Shown: positions 32,355-43,131 of the stretch, piece by piece
Position numbering within the stretch: the stretch's first letter is position 1
Layout of the letters: every line of letters begins with the position of its first letter
NCBI RefSeq assembly: GCF_012515855.1
Contig: NZ_JAAYXO010000117.1
Location: 1 to 64,000 of the forward strand
Length of the DNA stretch: 64,000 nucleotides
Direction of reading: 5' to 3'
Source of the DNA: Gordonia sp. (in: high G+C Gram-positive bacteria)
Lineage (GTDB): Bacteria; Actinomycetota; Actinomycetes; Mycobacteriales; Mycobacteriaceae
Notes under the pieces: model-generated
The model's input: the letters and a program-made list of their open reading frames with translations, nothing else
Told to the model about the DNA's origin: nothing
The model's database searches: none
Program-made: the position numbers and the translations under genes

Positions 32355-33664
32355 GAGGCCAACTCCCGGGTCGCGGTCGCCAACGATGCGTGCGCGGCCG
32401 CCGACATGCCTGCGACCACGACGTCGAGTTGCCGGTCGTCGATGATGAACGGCGGCATCGCGTAGATGAGATTGCGGAACGGCCGCACCCAGAGGCCCGC
32501 GGCCACGGCCGCGTCGGTGGCCGCGACCATGTCGACCGGACCGTCGAGCTCGACGACGGCGATCGCGCCCAACGTGCGGACGTCGACCACGCCGGACACC
32601 CGCCGCAGCGGCGCGAGCCCGTCGGCCAGCCGTCGACCGATCTCGGGGACCCGCGATCGCCACGCCGAGTCCGCGAGCACATCCAGCGACGTGCAGGCCA
32701 CCGCGCAGGCCAGCGGATTGGCCATGAAAGTGGGCCCATGGGCCAGACCGCCCGCTTCGCCGCGACTGATCACCTCGGCGATCCGGTCGGTGGTCAGGGT
32801 GGCGGCGAGGGTCAAGTAGCCGCCGGTCAGCGCCTTGCCCAGACACATGATGTCCGGGCTCACCTCGGCGGCGTCCACAGCGAACAGGGTGCCGGTCCGG
32901 CCGAAGCCGGTGGCGATCTCGTCGCAGATGAGCAGGACATCGTGCCGGTCGCACAGGCGACGCAGGCCGGCGATCAGCTCCGGCGAGTGGAAGCGCATGC
33001 CTCCGGCGCCCTGCACCACGGGCTCCACGATCACCGCGGCCAGGTGGTCGCGGCGCGCCTCCAGTTCGGCGTCGAGCATCGCGAGGTAAGCCTGATCGAC
33101 CGCACCGCCCTCCCGTGCGTCCGGAGGCGCGGGCACGAAGACCTGGTCGGCGATCACGCCGCGCCACATGGCGTGCATGCCGCCCTCGGGGTCGCAGACA
33201 CTCATCGGGGCGAAGGTGTCGCCGTGGTAGCCGCCGCGCCAGGTGAGCAGCGTGCGCTTGTCGGGGCGGCCCAGGCTGCGCCAGTACTGGACGGCCATCT
33301 TGACCGCGACTTCCACCGACACCGAGCCGGAGTCGGCGAAGAAGACCTTCCGCAGCGGCTCCGGGGTCATCGCGACGAGCTTCGCCGCTAACTGCGCGGC
33401 AGGCTGATGGGTGAGCCCGCCGAACATGACGTGGGACATCTTGCCCGCCTGCTCCGCCAGTGCCGCGTCGAGTCGTGGATGACGGTAGCCGTGCACCGCG
33501 GCCCACCACGAGCTCATGCCGTCGACCAACTCGGTGCCGTCGGCGAGCGTGATGGTGACGCCCTCGCACTCGCGGACCACGCGCGGACCGGTGGTCGAGG
33601 GGAAGCCGCCGTACGGGTGCCAGACGTGCTCGGCGTCGATCTCGGCGATGGTGACTGAATCCAC
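32351..33664 (-). CDS. bioA: Adenosylmethionine-8-amino-7-oxononanoate aminotransferase
   Basis: [56 protein letters not shown] start. Confidence 0.95.
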   Translation of the reverse strand: MDSVTIAEIDAEHVWHPYGGFPSTTGPRVVRECEGVTITLADGTELVDGMSSWWAAVHGYRHPRLDAALAEQAGKMSHVMFGGLTHQPAAQLAAKLVAMTPEPLRKVFFADSGSVSVEVAVKMAVQYWRSLGRPDKRTLLTWRGGYHGDTFAPMSVCDPEGGMHAMWRGVIADQVFVPAPPDAREGGAVDQAYLAMLDAELEARRDHLAAVIVEPVVQGAGGMRFHSPELIAGLRRLCDRHDVLLICDEIATGFGRTGTLFAVDAAEVSPDIMCLGKALTGGYLTLAATLTTDRIAEVISRGEAGGLAHGPTFMANPLACAVACTSLDVLADSAWRSRVPEIGRRLADGLAPLRRVSGVVDVRTLGAIAVVELDGPVDMVAATDAAVAAGLWVRPFRNLIYAMPPFIIDDRQLDVVVAGMSAAAHASLATATRELAS

Positions 33665-33707
33665 ACCGTCTCCTCTACTGTCGCTACCCCACCCGATTAC
33701 CAACTCC

Positions 33708-33765
33708 TAGACACTGTCCAGGAGAATCCTTGAACACCGTACAGGACATCCCTGAACGACGTACA
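33708..33765. promoter_or_regulatory. Two BioQ-like boxes plus one degenerate copy in the bioA-bioQ divergent region
   Basis: TAGACACTGTCCA (33708), TGAACACCGTACA (33731), TGAACGACGTACA (33753); spacing 22-23 nt. Confidence 0.75.
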
Positions 33766-33815
33766 GGAGCCGCAGTGCCGCAGGTCGGGCATCGACGGCC
33801 GGTTAGGGTGGCACC

Positions 33816-34382
33816 GTGACCAACACCAGGGCCGACATCCTCGCCGCCGCGCGAGGCATCTTGGCCGAGCACAGCCTCGCCGACCTCACGATGCGTCGCC
33901 TGGCCACCGATCTCGGCGTGCGTCCCAATGCGCTGTACTGGCACTTCCCCAACAAGCAGTCGATGCTCGCCGCGCTGGCCGAGAACATCCTGGCCACGAT
34001 CCCCGGCCCCGCACCCGACATCGACTGGGCGACCGATGTTCACCGCCTCGCCACCGACATGCGGGCCGCTCTCCTCGCGGTGCCCGACAGCGCCGAGGTC
34101 GTCTCGTCGGCGTGGGCCTCTGGGCTCGCCGAGCGCGGGATGGAGACCACGATCGTCGACGTGGCCGTCGCCGGCGGTCTCCCGCCGCAGGTGGCCGCGG
34201 GACTCGCCACCGCGATCTGCCAGTTGACCATCGGCCTCACCATCGAAGAACAGACCCGCACCCAGATGGAACGCCTCGGCGTCACCGGCCCCTCCGGCCG
34301 CCTGTTCACCGACGAGTTCGAGGCCGCCCTCGAAGTGATTCTCGACGGCGCGAGATTTCGCGCGACGTCGGCGGACACGTAG
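33816..34382 (+). CDS. bioQ: TetR-family regulator of biotin synthesis (BioQ-like)
   Basis: HTH TMRRLATDLGVRPNALYWHFPNKQSML; divergent from bioA. Confidence 0.82.
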   Translation: MTNTRADILAAARGILAEHSLADLTMRRLATDLGVRPNALYWHFPNKQSMLAALAENILATIPGPAPDIDWATDVHRLATDMRAALLAVPDSAEVVSSAWASGLAERGMETTIVDVAVAGGLPPQVAAGLATAICQLTIGLTIEEQTRTQMERLGVTGPSGRLFTDEFEAALEVILDGARFRATSADT

Positions 34383-34438
34383 ATTACGGAGGCGGCCGCC
34401 CTGCTCGAGCGGCCGAACGTCCTAACAGAAGCGAGAAG

Positions 34439-36601
34439 TTGTCCGCCACGACCGCCGGTGAAACCGCCAAGCCTGCGGCGACCGTGCCCGCGTACCGCAC
34501 CGACCTCGACGGTCTGCGCGGCATCGCGATCGCCCTGGTCGCATGTTTCCACGTGTGGTTCGGCCGCGTCTCCGGCGGCGTCGACGTCTTTCTGACCCTC
34601 TCCGGCTACTTCTTCATCGGATCACTGGTCCGACACACCATTCACAGCCAGTCGCTGAACATCGGCCTCGGCGAGACCGTCAATCCGTGGCCGCGACTGA
34701 AGAGGCTGCTCCGGCGACTGCTGCCCGCGCTCTACACGGTGCTGATCGCCGTCGGCATTCTCACCGTCCTGGCGATGACGCAGACCCGCTGGCAGAACAT
34801 CGGCCGCGAGATCGTCGCCAGCGCGCTCTACTACCAGAACTATTACCTGGCGCAGAACTCGCAGGACTACCTCGCGGCCAGTTCCGCCAACAGTCCGCTG
34901 CAGCACCTCTGGTCGATGTCGATGCAGGGCCAGTTCTTCGTCGGCGCGCTGGTGGTCCTGCTCGCGATCGCCGGGCTCATCAAGCTCCTGGGCCGCCGAT
35001 TCGAGGTGCTGACCCGCGCCGGGGTGATCCGCGCGATCTTCGCTGCCGTCATCGGCGCGGTCGCGCTCGCGTCGTTCGCATGGGCCCAGCACCGCCTGAG
35101 CGTCGATCAGCCGTTCAATTACTACGACACGCTGTCGCGCCTGTGGGAGCCACTGGTGGGCGGACTGCTCGCGATCTGGCTGCCCACCTGGCGGGTCTCG
35201 ACGCGTGTGCGCAGCGCCGTCACCGTGATCGCCCTGCTGCTGATCGCCACCTGCGGTTGGTGGATCGACGGCGTCGCGCAGTACCCGGCCGCCCTGGCAT
35301 GGGTGCCCGTCGGGGCCACCCTCCTGGTGATCTGGTCCGGTCAGGTGTCGCCCGACCAGGCGCAGCCCGGCGCCAACCGCGTGCTCGCGAGTGACCGCGC
35401 CGTCTGGCTCGGCAGCCTGTCGTACTCGCTGTACCTGATCCACTGGCCACTGCTGATCTTCTATCTGACCTGGCGCGGCGTCGACCAGGCCGGTTTCCTC
35501 GAGGGCACGGCGATCCTCGCGGTCTCGCTGGGGTTGTCGTGGTTGATGAAGCGGTATGTCGAAGACCCGATGCGCGGCGGCGGGCGCTCGTCGATGGCCC
35601 ACGTGCACTGGCGGTCGCATCCGCGCGTCACCTACACCGCCGCCCTGACGATCGTGCTGGTTCTGGCATCGGCAGGCACCGCAGGAGCGATCAAGGCCTG
35701 GGACCGGCACATGGCGACCGTCCACGTCGACACCGCGAACCTCGATCCCGCCCTCTACCCGGGCGCCCGCGCACTCCTCGAGGGCGCTCCGGTCCCCGCG
35801 CTCGACCCGCAGCCCACGCCGCTGGCCGTCGCCGAGGATCTTCCGCAGACCGGCCCCGACGGCTTCATGAGCGACTTCGCGGCGACGACGCCCGCGGTCG
35901 GGGTCTACGGCGACCCGAACGGTGCCAAGACCATCGCCGTCGCGGGCGGCTCGCACGCGGAGATGTGGATCGGCGCCCTCGACGCCATCGGCAAGCAGAA
36001 CGGCTTCCGGGTGGTCACCTATCTCAAGATGGGCTGCCCGCTGACCGCCGAGGCCACCCCGACGCGCCTGGAGGGCACGCCGTACCCGGAGTGCCGCACG
36101 TGGGTCGACGCGGTGATGGCCGACCTCCTGCGCACCCGGCCCGACGCGGTCTTCACCAACTCCACGCGGCCGGACCCGGCCGGACCCGCCGATCACGTCC
36201 CCGAGGGCTACCTAGGCGTCTTCGCCGAGCTGACCGAGGCGGGCATCCCCGTGGTCGGCATCCGCGACATTCCCTGGCCCCACGGCGAGCGCGGCGCCAT
36301 CGACACGCCGGCCTGCCTCGCCGCGGGCGGCAACGCCCAGAGCTGCGGCACCGAGCGCGCCAGTGCGCTGCACCCCGTCGACCCCGCGGACGCCGTCGCC
36401 GCGGCCAACCCGCTGTTCCACGCGCTCGACCTGACCGACGGCATCTGCACCGCCGACTTCTGCCCGGCTGTCGTCGGTAACATCATCGTGTACAAGGACT
36501 ATCACCACCTGAGCGCGACCTATGTCCGGACGCTGACGCGCGAGCTGTCGCGCCAACTCGCCGCCGCGCTGCCATGGGCCGGCCCGGAAGTCCACAACTG
36601 A
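34439..36601 (+). CDS. OafA/YrhL-type acyltransferase with C-terminal SGNH-like domain
   Basis: RTDLDGLRGIAIALVACFHVWFG, LWSMSMQGQFF, SYSLYLIHWPLL; TTG start inferred. Confidence 0.88.
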   Translation: MSATTAGETAKPAATVPAYRTDLDGLRGIAIALVACFHVWFGRVSGGVDVFLTLSGYFFIGSLVRHTIHSQSLNIGLGETVNPWPRLKRLLRRLLPALYTVLIAVGILTVLAMTQTRWQNIGREIVASALYYQNYYLAQNSQDYLAASSANSPLQHLWSMSMQGQFFVGALVVLLAIAGLIKLLGRRFEVLTRAGVIRAIFAAVIGAVALASFAWAQHRLSVDQPFNYYDTLSRLWEPLVGGLLAIWLPTWRVSTRVRSAVTVIALLLIATCGWWIDGVAQYPAALAWVPVGATLLVIWSGQVSPDQAQPGANRVLASDRAVWLGSLSYSLYLIHWPLLIFYLTWRGVDQAGFLEGTAILAVSLGLSWLMKRYVEDPMRGGGRSSMAHVHWRSHPRVTYTAALTIVLVLASAGTAGAIKAWDRHMATVHVDTANLDPALYPGARALLEGAPVPALDPQPTPLAVAEDLPQTGPDGFMSDFAATTPAVGVYGDPNGAKTIAVAGGSHAEMWIGALDAIGKQNGFRVVTYLKMGCPLTAEATPTRLEGTPYPECRTWVDAVMADLLRTRPDAVFTNSTRPDPAGPADHVPEGYLGVFAELTEAGIPVVGIRDIPWPHGERGAIDTPACLAAGGNAQSCGTERASALHPVDPADAVAAANPLFHALDLTDGICTADFCPAVVGNIIVYKDYHHLSATYVRTLTRELSRQLAAALPWAGPEVHN

Positions 36602-36636
36602 CGCGCCACGCTCGGCGAGCCGCATAGAGGAGGGGC

Positions 36637-39039
36637 ATGACCGGGATTCCCGTCGACCCGGTAGCCACCTACCGCGTTCAGCTGACCCCCGAGTTCACGT
36701 TCGCCGAAGTGGCAGGAATCCTGCAGCACCTCTGCGAGCTCGGGATCAGTCATCTGTACCTGTCCCCGATTCTGGCGGCGATGCCCGGTTCCCAGCACGG
36801 CTACGACTGGACGCCGCCCGCGCGGATCTCCGAGGTTCTGGGCGGCCCCGAAGGCTTCCATCTCCTGCGCGAACACGCCCGCGCACTCGGCATCGGCATC
36901 ATCGTGGACATCGTCCCCAATCACGTCGGCGTGGCCGACCCGGAGCACAATCCGTGGTGGTCCGACGTCTTGATCCACGGCCTCGAGTCGCCGTTCGCGC
37001 ACTACTTCGACCTCGACACCGCGCCCACGGACGGCCTGATCAATCTGCCGTACCTCGGCAGTTCCGACGACCTGGCCGATCTGCGAGTCGATGATCACGG
37101 TCGTCTGGTGCTCGGCGAGATAGCGCTGCCGACCGCGCCCGGCACCTGGGCCCCGGGCGACGATCCGCTGGCCGTCCATCAGCTGCAGCACTATCGCCTC
37201 GTGCCCTACGACAGTCGGCGCGTCGGCTACCGCCGGTTCTTGGCCGTCAACGGGCTCGCAGCCCTGCGCCAGGAAGTCCCGGAGGTGTACGACGCAACCC
37301 ACGCGTGGCTCCGCGAACTGGTCGTCGACGACCTGATCGACGGCGTCCGGGTCGACCACGTCGACGGCCTGCACGATCCGATCGGCTATCTGCGGCGACT
37401 GCGTGCCGACCTCGGCGATCAGCGCCTCATCTACATCGAGAAGGGGCTCGGCACCGACGAGGACCTCGACCCGGAGATGCCCGTCGACGGCACCACCGGC
37501 TACGACCAGCTCCAGCTCATCGAATCGCGCTTCACCGCTCCCAGCGGCGCCATCGAACTCGAGGAGACCTACCGTGCGATCGCGGGCGTCGCGGGCGACG
37601 GCGATCATCTCGCGGCCCGAGGACGCATCACCCGGCAGTCCGTGCTCGTCGACCAGTTCCCCGACCGAATTCAGCGGGTGACCGATCTGCTGACGCCGAC
37701 GGCGCCCGAGGTCCCCGCGCATGCGGTGCAGAAGGCGGCGTCGCTGCTGATCTGCTCTGCCGCCGGCCGCCCCGACTACCCGTCACAGCGGGCTTCCGTC
37801 CTCCGGGTCATCGCCGATCTCGCCGACGAGTACCCGTCGCTCGCCCAGGGATTCGCGGTCTTGGACGCCGCCTTCCGGGATCCCACCTCGGCGCCCGACG
37901 CCATCGCCCGCATCGGCGAGGCGGTGGCCGCGGTGTACGGCAAGGGCGTCGAGGACGTCGGCTTCCACCGGACGGCGCGCCTGGTGTCCAGCCAGGAACT
38001 CGGCTGCAATCCCCTGGTGCCCGCCATCAACCGCATCGACTTCATCGATCGCGCCGTCCGGCGAGCGGACTCCTGGCCGCGAGCGATGATCGCGCTCTCC
38101 ACTCATGACACCAAGCGCAGCGAGGACGTGCGCGCACGGATCGCCGTCATCGCCCAGACTCCGCAGCGCTGGCGGATTCTGGTCGACCGACTCTGGCGCC
38201 TGCAACCGCCGCCCCACGGGCTGATCTGCTACTTCCTCCTGCAGAACCTGGTCGGCGTGTGGCCCGACGACGGTCGCCCCGACGCCGTGCTCGCCCGGCG
38301 ACTAGCCGAGTACGCCCGCAAGGCGATGCGCGAGGGCGGCCTGGTGTCGTCGTGGACCGAGGTGAACGACGACGCCGAAGCCGACGTCCAGGAATGGCTC
38401 GCCGCGATGCAGCGGGGTCCCGCCGCCGACCTGCTGTCGGAGTTCGTCGCCGCGATCGCTCCCGCGGGACGGACCGAGGCGCTCTCACGCAAGGCGCTCT
38501 CGCTCCTGCTGCCCGGCGTCGGCGACATCTACCAGGGAACTCAGTGGTGGGACGATTCGCTCACCGACCCGGACAACCGGCGTCCAGTCGACTACACGCG
38601 CAGTCTCGATCATCCGAAGGCCCGGGTGATCCGCACCTGCCTCGCGGTGCGACGTCGGAACCCCGCGGCCTTCGGCGGCGGCAGCGGGTACCTCCCCCTG
38701 CCGCTGCGCGGCGAGACCATCGGTCACGTCGTCGCCTTCGCGCGCGGACGCGCGGGCAAGGCCGAGGTCGTGGTCGTCGCGGTCCGGCTGGCCCTGATGT
38801 TCACCGACCCGGACATACGCGCGAAGACCCACCTCGTCCTGCCCTCGGGCACCTGGGTCGATGCCTTCACCGGCAACGCCTTCAGCGGCACCGTCGACGC
38901 CGAGACGCTGCTGCGCGACCGCGCGCTCGCCGTGCTGGAGCCGCTGGAGGCTACGGCGCCGGAGCCGGCTCGGGGGCCGGAGCGGGCGTCTCGCCGGGCA
39001 CCGGGGCGGTCTGCTCGCCCTGCTGCGCACCGACGGTGA
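36637..39039 (+). CDS. treY: Malto-oligosyltrehalose synthase
   Basis: ATYRVQLTPEFTFAEVAGIL, SHLYLSPILAAMPGSQHGYDW, IVPNHVGV, GVRVDHVDGL, STHDTKRSEDVRAR, PGVGDIYQGTQWW. Confidence 0.94.
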   Translation: MTGIPVDPVATYRVQLTPEFTFAEVAGILQHLCELGISHLYLSPILAAMPGSQHGYDWTPPARISEVLGGPEGFHLLREHARALGIGIIVDIVPNHVGVADPEHNPWWSDVLIHGLESPFAHYFDLDTAPTDGLINLPYLGSSDDLADLRVDDHGRLVLGEIALPTAPGTWAPGDDPLAVHQLQHYRLVPYDSRRVGYRRFLAVNGLAALRQEVPEVYDATHAWLRELVVDDLIDGVRVDHVDGLHDPIGYLRRLRADLGDQRLIYIEKGLGTDEDLDPEMPVDGTTGYDQLQLIESRFTAPSGAIELEETYRAIAGVAGDGDHLAARGRITRQSVLVDQFPDRIQRVTDLLTPTAPEVPAHAVQKAASLLICSAAGRPDYPSQRASVLRVIADLADEYPSLAQGFAVLDAAFRDPTSAPDAIARIGEAVAAVYGKGVEDVGFHRTARLVSSQELGCNPLVPAINRIDFIDRAVRRADSWPRAMIALSTHDTKRSEDVRARIAVIAQTPQRWRILVDRLWRLQPPPHGLICYFLLQNLVGVWPDDGRPDAVLARRLAEYARKAMREGGLVSSWTEVNDDAEADVQEWLAAMQRGPAADLLSEFVAAIAPAGRTEALSRKALSLLLPGVGDIYQGTQWWDDSLTDPDNRRPVDYTRSLDHPKARVIRTCLAVRRRNPAAFGGGSGYLPLPLRGETIGHVVAFARGRAGKAEVVVVAVRLALMFTDPDIRAKTHLVLPSGTWVDAFTGNAFSGTVDAETLLRDRALAVLEPLEATAPEPARGPERASRRAPGRSARPAAHRR

Positions 39040-39694
39040 CGCCCGGGCCCGCGCCGATGCTGCTGACGAGCCAGTCGCCGTCGACCTTGGTCATCTCGAT
39101 CTGAAGCAGGATCGCGTTGCGACCGCCGCCCGCGCTGGCTGCGCTGGTACCGGTCACATCGACGCCGAGCACCACCGTCGCCTCGTCGGCGTCGAACGAT
39201 TCGACCATCGACGAGGTGACGGTCGTCTTCATGTTCTCGACCTTGTTCTGCTTCATGAAGTCGGTGCTCACCACCGCGTCTGAGCTCAGCCGTTCCTTGA
39301 ACTGACCGGTGGTCAACGGTCCGACGGCCTCGCGTAGCGATTCGGCCGACGCGTTGGGGCCGCCCATCGCATCGAAGTAGGTGGTCACGAAGTGCGCCGC
39401 TGCCGCCTTGCTGTCGTCGAACGCGTTGAGCCGCTGATTGTTCTGATACAGCTGCCAACCGCCGAAGGCGAAGGCGCCGACCACCAGAAGCGCGACAACC
39501 GCGCCACCGATCAGCTTGAGGGTCCGCACCGGGATGGTCACCTGCCCGGACGATGCCTCGTCCCGCCGGGCCTGGCGCGCGGCACGCTTCTCAGCGTTGA
39601 TCGAACGCTCGGCCTCCGACGTCTCCTCAGCGGATTCGTCCTTCGCGAGGCCCTTCACCGAAACCGCATTGTCTTTCGAGTCAGCTGAACTCAT
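38951..39694 (-). CDS. Mce-associated membrane protein
   Basis: Single TM helix, charged N-terminus, Mas-like domain, at the end of the mce operon. Confidence 0.8.
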   Translation of the reverse strand: MSSADSKDNAVSVKGLAKDESAEETSEAERSINAEKRAARQARRDEASSGQVTIPVRTLKLIGGAVVALLVVGAFAFGGWQLYQNNQRLNAFDDSKAAAAHFVTTYFDAMGGPNASAESLREAVGPLTTGQFKERLSSDAVVSTDFMKQNKVENMKTTVTSSMVESFDADEATVVLGVDVTGTSAASAGGGRNAILLQIEMTKVDGDWLVSSIGAGPGVTVGAQQGEQTAPVPGETPAPAPEPAPAP

Positions 39695-39704
39695 ACGTCC
39701 TTCA

Positions 39705-40865
39705 TCACTTGTCTAGCGGAACCGTTCTTGCGTTCGGATCGTAGTTCGGAGGCGGTCCCGCCGTGTCATCGCCCTTCGGACGAGGAGCATTCGCAGCTCC
39801 GCGCGTCTGCAGGGTCGGATCCTCGGTCACACAGTACAGATTCTTCGGCACCGCCAACTCCAGGATCTTGGTCGGTCGCACCGGCGACATCTGGTAGTTG
39901 CACGACGGGCGCGGGTACAGCGACGCGAGGGCCCACCAGGCCCCGCCGTGGAACATCTTCTGGCCTTGGATCGAGCCGCCGCGAATCGACGGGAACAGGG
40001 TGGCCAGGGCGGGGGCGCGCAACGCGCCCTGCCGTGCCACATCCAGGAACTGGGTGAGCACATCCGTCAGCGGATCGGTGATCGTCGCGAGCGACCCGGT
40101 GAGGCTGGTGAACTGTCCGGGCCCGTTGCCGAGAAGACTCCGCAGTTCCTTGTCTGCCTCGACAGCTGCCGTGAAGACCGAGTCGAGGCCGCCGGCCAGC
40201 GCATCCAGGTCGGGTTGGATCTCCGCGGTGGTCTTCAGGATGGTGCCGGTGTTCTGAATCAGCTTCGTCGTCTGCGGCAGCACCTTCGCCAGGTCGGAGA
40301 AGATCTCGCCGCCGGACCGGAAGATCGACCGGAGCTGGTTGGGTCCGCGATCGTTCAGCGCGATCTCCAACTCCTGCATCGTCGAGGTCAGTTTGGGTGC
40401 GTCGATCTGGCTGATGACGTCGAGCGTCGACTGCAGCATGCCCGGGAACGGCGCGGTGACGTGGGTCTGCGCGACCTGGATCTCGTCGCCGTCGCTCAGG
40501 AACGGGCCGTCGTCGGTCGTCGGCGTGATGTTGACGAACTGCTCACCCGCGGCCGACAGCCCGAGTGCCGAGAAGGTGGCGTTCTTGTTCACCTTGAACT
40601 CGTTGCGCAGACGGAGCACCACGTCGACGCTCTTCGGCGTCACCTGGATCGATTCGACGTCGCCGATCTTGGATCCGCGCAGCATCACCTTGCTGGTGTC
40701 CTGCAGGCCTCCCGACACCGGAAAGTGCACGGTCACGTCATAGGTCTTCTGCCACGGACGCCAGCTCAGGCTGTTGAACGCCAGAAAGGCCAGGCCCACC
40801 AGCATCACCAACACCAACCCGATGTTGCCGACGGCGATCTTGTGCTTGCGCAACCACGTCATCAT
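39705..40865 (-). CDS. mceF: MCE family protein, position F
   Basis: TM anchor then MCE domain (TYDVTVHFPVSGGLQDTSKVMLRGSKIGDVESI). Confidence 0.88.
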   Translation of the reverse strand: MMTWLRKHKIAVGNIGLVLVMLVGLAFLAFNSLSWRPWQKTYDVTVHFPVSGGLQDTSKVMLRGSKIGDVESIQVTPKSVDVVLRLRNEFKVNKNATFSALGLSAAGEQFVNITPTTDDGPFLSDGDEIQVAQTHVTAPFPGMLQSTLDVISQIDAPKLTSTMQELEIALNDRGPNQLRSIFRSGGEIFSDLAKVLPQTTKLIQNTGTILKTTAEIQPDLDALAGGLDSVFTAAVEADKELRSLLGNGPGQFTSLTGSLATITDPLTDVLTQFLDVARQGALRAPALATLFPSIRGGSIQGQKMFHGGAWWALASLYPRPSCNYQMSPVRPTKILELAVPKNLYCVTEDPTLQTRGAANAPRPKGDDTAGPPPNYDPNARTVPLDK

Positions 40866-41980
40866 GAACAGCACCCCTGGGTTCCGGTGAGGCGAGCGAT
40901 GATCCGCGCGAGAGTCTGTTCCATGCTGTGCATCCCGTTGGTGATGTCGGCGCCTTCGGGCAGCCTCGACGCCGAATCGAATCCGGCGCCAGGGGTGAGC
41001 CAGAACAGCTTCGCCGAGACGGCCGCCGCACTGCCGGAGGTGGACTTGATCCACTTCGGGTTCAGCTCGGCCAAGCGATCCGACAGCGGACCGAAGATCG
41101 GCGCCGAGTTGTTCAGTGCCACCAGCGTGGTGTTCAGATGACCGAGCATCTCGGCGAAGTCGTCCTGCTCGGTGTTCAGGAAGTCAGTCGTCGCCGCGGT
41201 GACCGAGTTCGACTTGTCGAGCGTCGTCAGGATCATCCCGAGTTGGTCGTTGACGGTGTCGATCGCGGCGGGCAGCTTGTTGATGGCTGCCGCGATCTGG
41301 GTACGGCCGTCCGCCAACTGCTTGCTCCACTTGGCGGTGGTCGCCATGGCCTCGTCGACGGCTGCCGAGTTCTCGTTGAACTTGTGGATCGCCGTGGTGA
41401 AGCCTTCGATCGCTCCCTTGAGCTCGGGAGCATTGCCCCCGACGGCGGTGCTGAGTTCGGTGAAGATGCGCTGCAGCGAGCTGACCGACCCCGAGTCGAC
41501 GAGCGCGGTCATACTGATCAGCAGATCCTCGACGGTGGCTGCGGCGGAGGTCGGACCGGTGAGCCGGCCCCCGTCCTGCACAAAGCCCTTCGACGAGTCG
41601 GCAGGGGGCTGCAGCGCCACGAACACGTCACCGAGCGGAGTGGCCTGGCGCAGCTCGGCGCCGGTTCCGATCGGGAGCCGCGTGTCCGTCGACACCTTCA
41701 TCGTGACCTCGGCGCGATAGTTCTCCGCGACGATCGACTCCACCTCGCCGACGTCGACGCCGCCGAGGCGGACCTTCGCCTTGTTCGGCAGGTTGAGCGC
41801 ATTCTCGAACTGGGTGTGGACGGTCATCGAATCGCCGAGGCCGCCGGGCGCGGGCAGCGGAATCTCTTCCACCGTGATGCCCGGCACCGCGCCGCACGCG
41901 GCGAGACTCACCGAGGTCGCCAGCGCGACGGCCGCGAACCCGAGCTTCTTCGCCAGTCCGGTCGTGTGTGTCAGCGTCAT
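40862..41980 (-). CDS. mceE: MCE family lipoprotein, position E
   Basis: Lipobox VSLAAC; MCE domain [32 protein letters not shown]. Confidence 0.88.
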   Translation of the reverse strand: MTLTHTTGLAKKLGFAAVALATSVSLAACGAVPGITVEEIPLPAPGGLGDSMTVHTQFENALNLPNKAKVRLGGVDVGEVESIVAENYRAEVTMKVSTDTRLPIGTGAELRQATPLGDVFVALQPPADSSKGFVQDGGRLTGPTSAAATVEDLLISMTALVDSGSVSSLQRIFTELSTAVGGNAPELKGAIEGFTTAIHKFNENSAAVDEAMATTAKWSKQLADGRTQIAAAINKLPAAIDTVNDQLGMILTTLDKSNSVTAATTDFLNTEQDDFAEMLGHLNTTLVALNNSAPIFGPLSDRLAELNPKWIKSTSGSAAAVSAKLFWLTPGAGFDSASRLPEGADITNGMHSMEQTLARIIARLTGTQGCCS

Positions 41981-43131
41981 TTCTTGCTCAACTCCAACAG
42001 GCCGGAGTAGATGCCGAGATCGGGACCGAAGTCCTTCAGTTGGCCGGTGTCGCAGCCCTTCTGATTCATGTTCAGCGCATTGCACATCTTGTTGAGCAAC
42101 TCGTTGTCGAGGAGCGACTTGTCGAGCAGCACCTGCGTCCGCCAGGCCCCCTGCTCGGCCGAGACCGAGTTCGACAGGTTCTGGACCAGCAGCGGAGCCA
42201 CGTCGATGGTCTCGACGACCTCGCGGGAGAAGTCCGAGAGGTTGGCCGCCAGTGCCGCCAACCGCCCGGTGGACGAGCTGATGGTCCCCGAGTTGCTCGC
42301 GAGAAACTCGGAGGTGTTCTGCAGGGTTCGGTTGAGGTCGGCCAGGGTCGCGACGAGTCCGACGGATTGGTCGCCCAACATGTCCGAGACCTGCGTCATC
42401 GACGCCGAGAACTGCTTCATCTTCGGATAGTTGTCGGTGAGCGCGGTGGTGAGGGTGCTGAGCGACTTGATGATCGAGGTCAGCGCGTCGCCGTTGTCGG
42501 CGCCGAGCTTGCCCGCCTTCGACAGCGCGTCGAGCGCCACGCGCAGCTTGTCGCCGTTGCCCGACGCGATCCCGGAGGTCACGTCGACGAAGTCGGCGAT
42601 GGGTCCTTCACCCGGCTTCTCTCCCGACATGGACTTCACGATGCGGTCGATCGAATCGAACAGCGTGCCGATCTCGACCGGGGCCTCGGTGTGCTTGATG
42701 GTGCCGCCGTCTTCGAGCTTCGGCCCCTCTTTGTAGGTGGGCGTCAGTTCGATGTGGCGCGTGGTGACGATCGAGGTGTTCACGATGGCCGCAGTCACGT
42801 CGGCGGGGACATCGATGCTGTTGTCGACCGTCATCTCGACCTTCACCCGCGTGCCCTGCGGCACCACGCTGGTGATTCGGCCTACCGGCATGCCGAGCAC
42901 GGCGACGTCGTTGCCCTCGAAGAGGCCCGCGACATTCTCGAAGTAGGCGGTCACGGTGTTGGCCTGTCCCGCCGCCGCCGTCCAGGTGGCCGGTACCAGC
43001 GAACACCCGGTCACGGTGAGCGCACCCGCTGCGGTCAGCGCCACGGCGGACAGCACGCGTCGGGCCCCCGTCTTGGTTCCTCGCATCGTCTTGGTTCCGC
43101 GCCTCATTCTGGTTCCACCGACTGTCAGCAT
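41977..43131 (-). CDS. mceD: MCE family protein, position D, also with lipobox
   Basis: Lipobox LTVTGC; MCE domain [29 protein letters not shown]. Confidence 0.85.
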   Translation of the reverse strand: MLTVGGTRMRRGTKTMRGTKTGARRVLSAVALTAAGALTVTGCSLVPATWTAAAGQANTVTAYFENVAGLFEGNDVAVLGMPVGRITSVVPQGTRVKVEMTVDNSIDVPADVTAAIVNTSIVTTRHIELTPTYKEGPKLEDGGTIKHTEAPVEIGTLFDSIDRIVKSMSGEKPGEGPIADFVDVTSGIASGNGDKLRVALDALSKAGKLGADNGDALTSIIKSLSTLTTALTDNYPKMKQFSASMTQVSDMLGDQSVGLVATLADLNRTLQNTSEFLASNSGTISSSTGRLAALAANLSDFSREVVETIDVAPLLVQNLSNSVSAEQGAWRTQVLLDKSLLDNELLNKMCNALNMNQKGCDTGQLKDFGPDLGIYSGLLELSKK

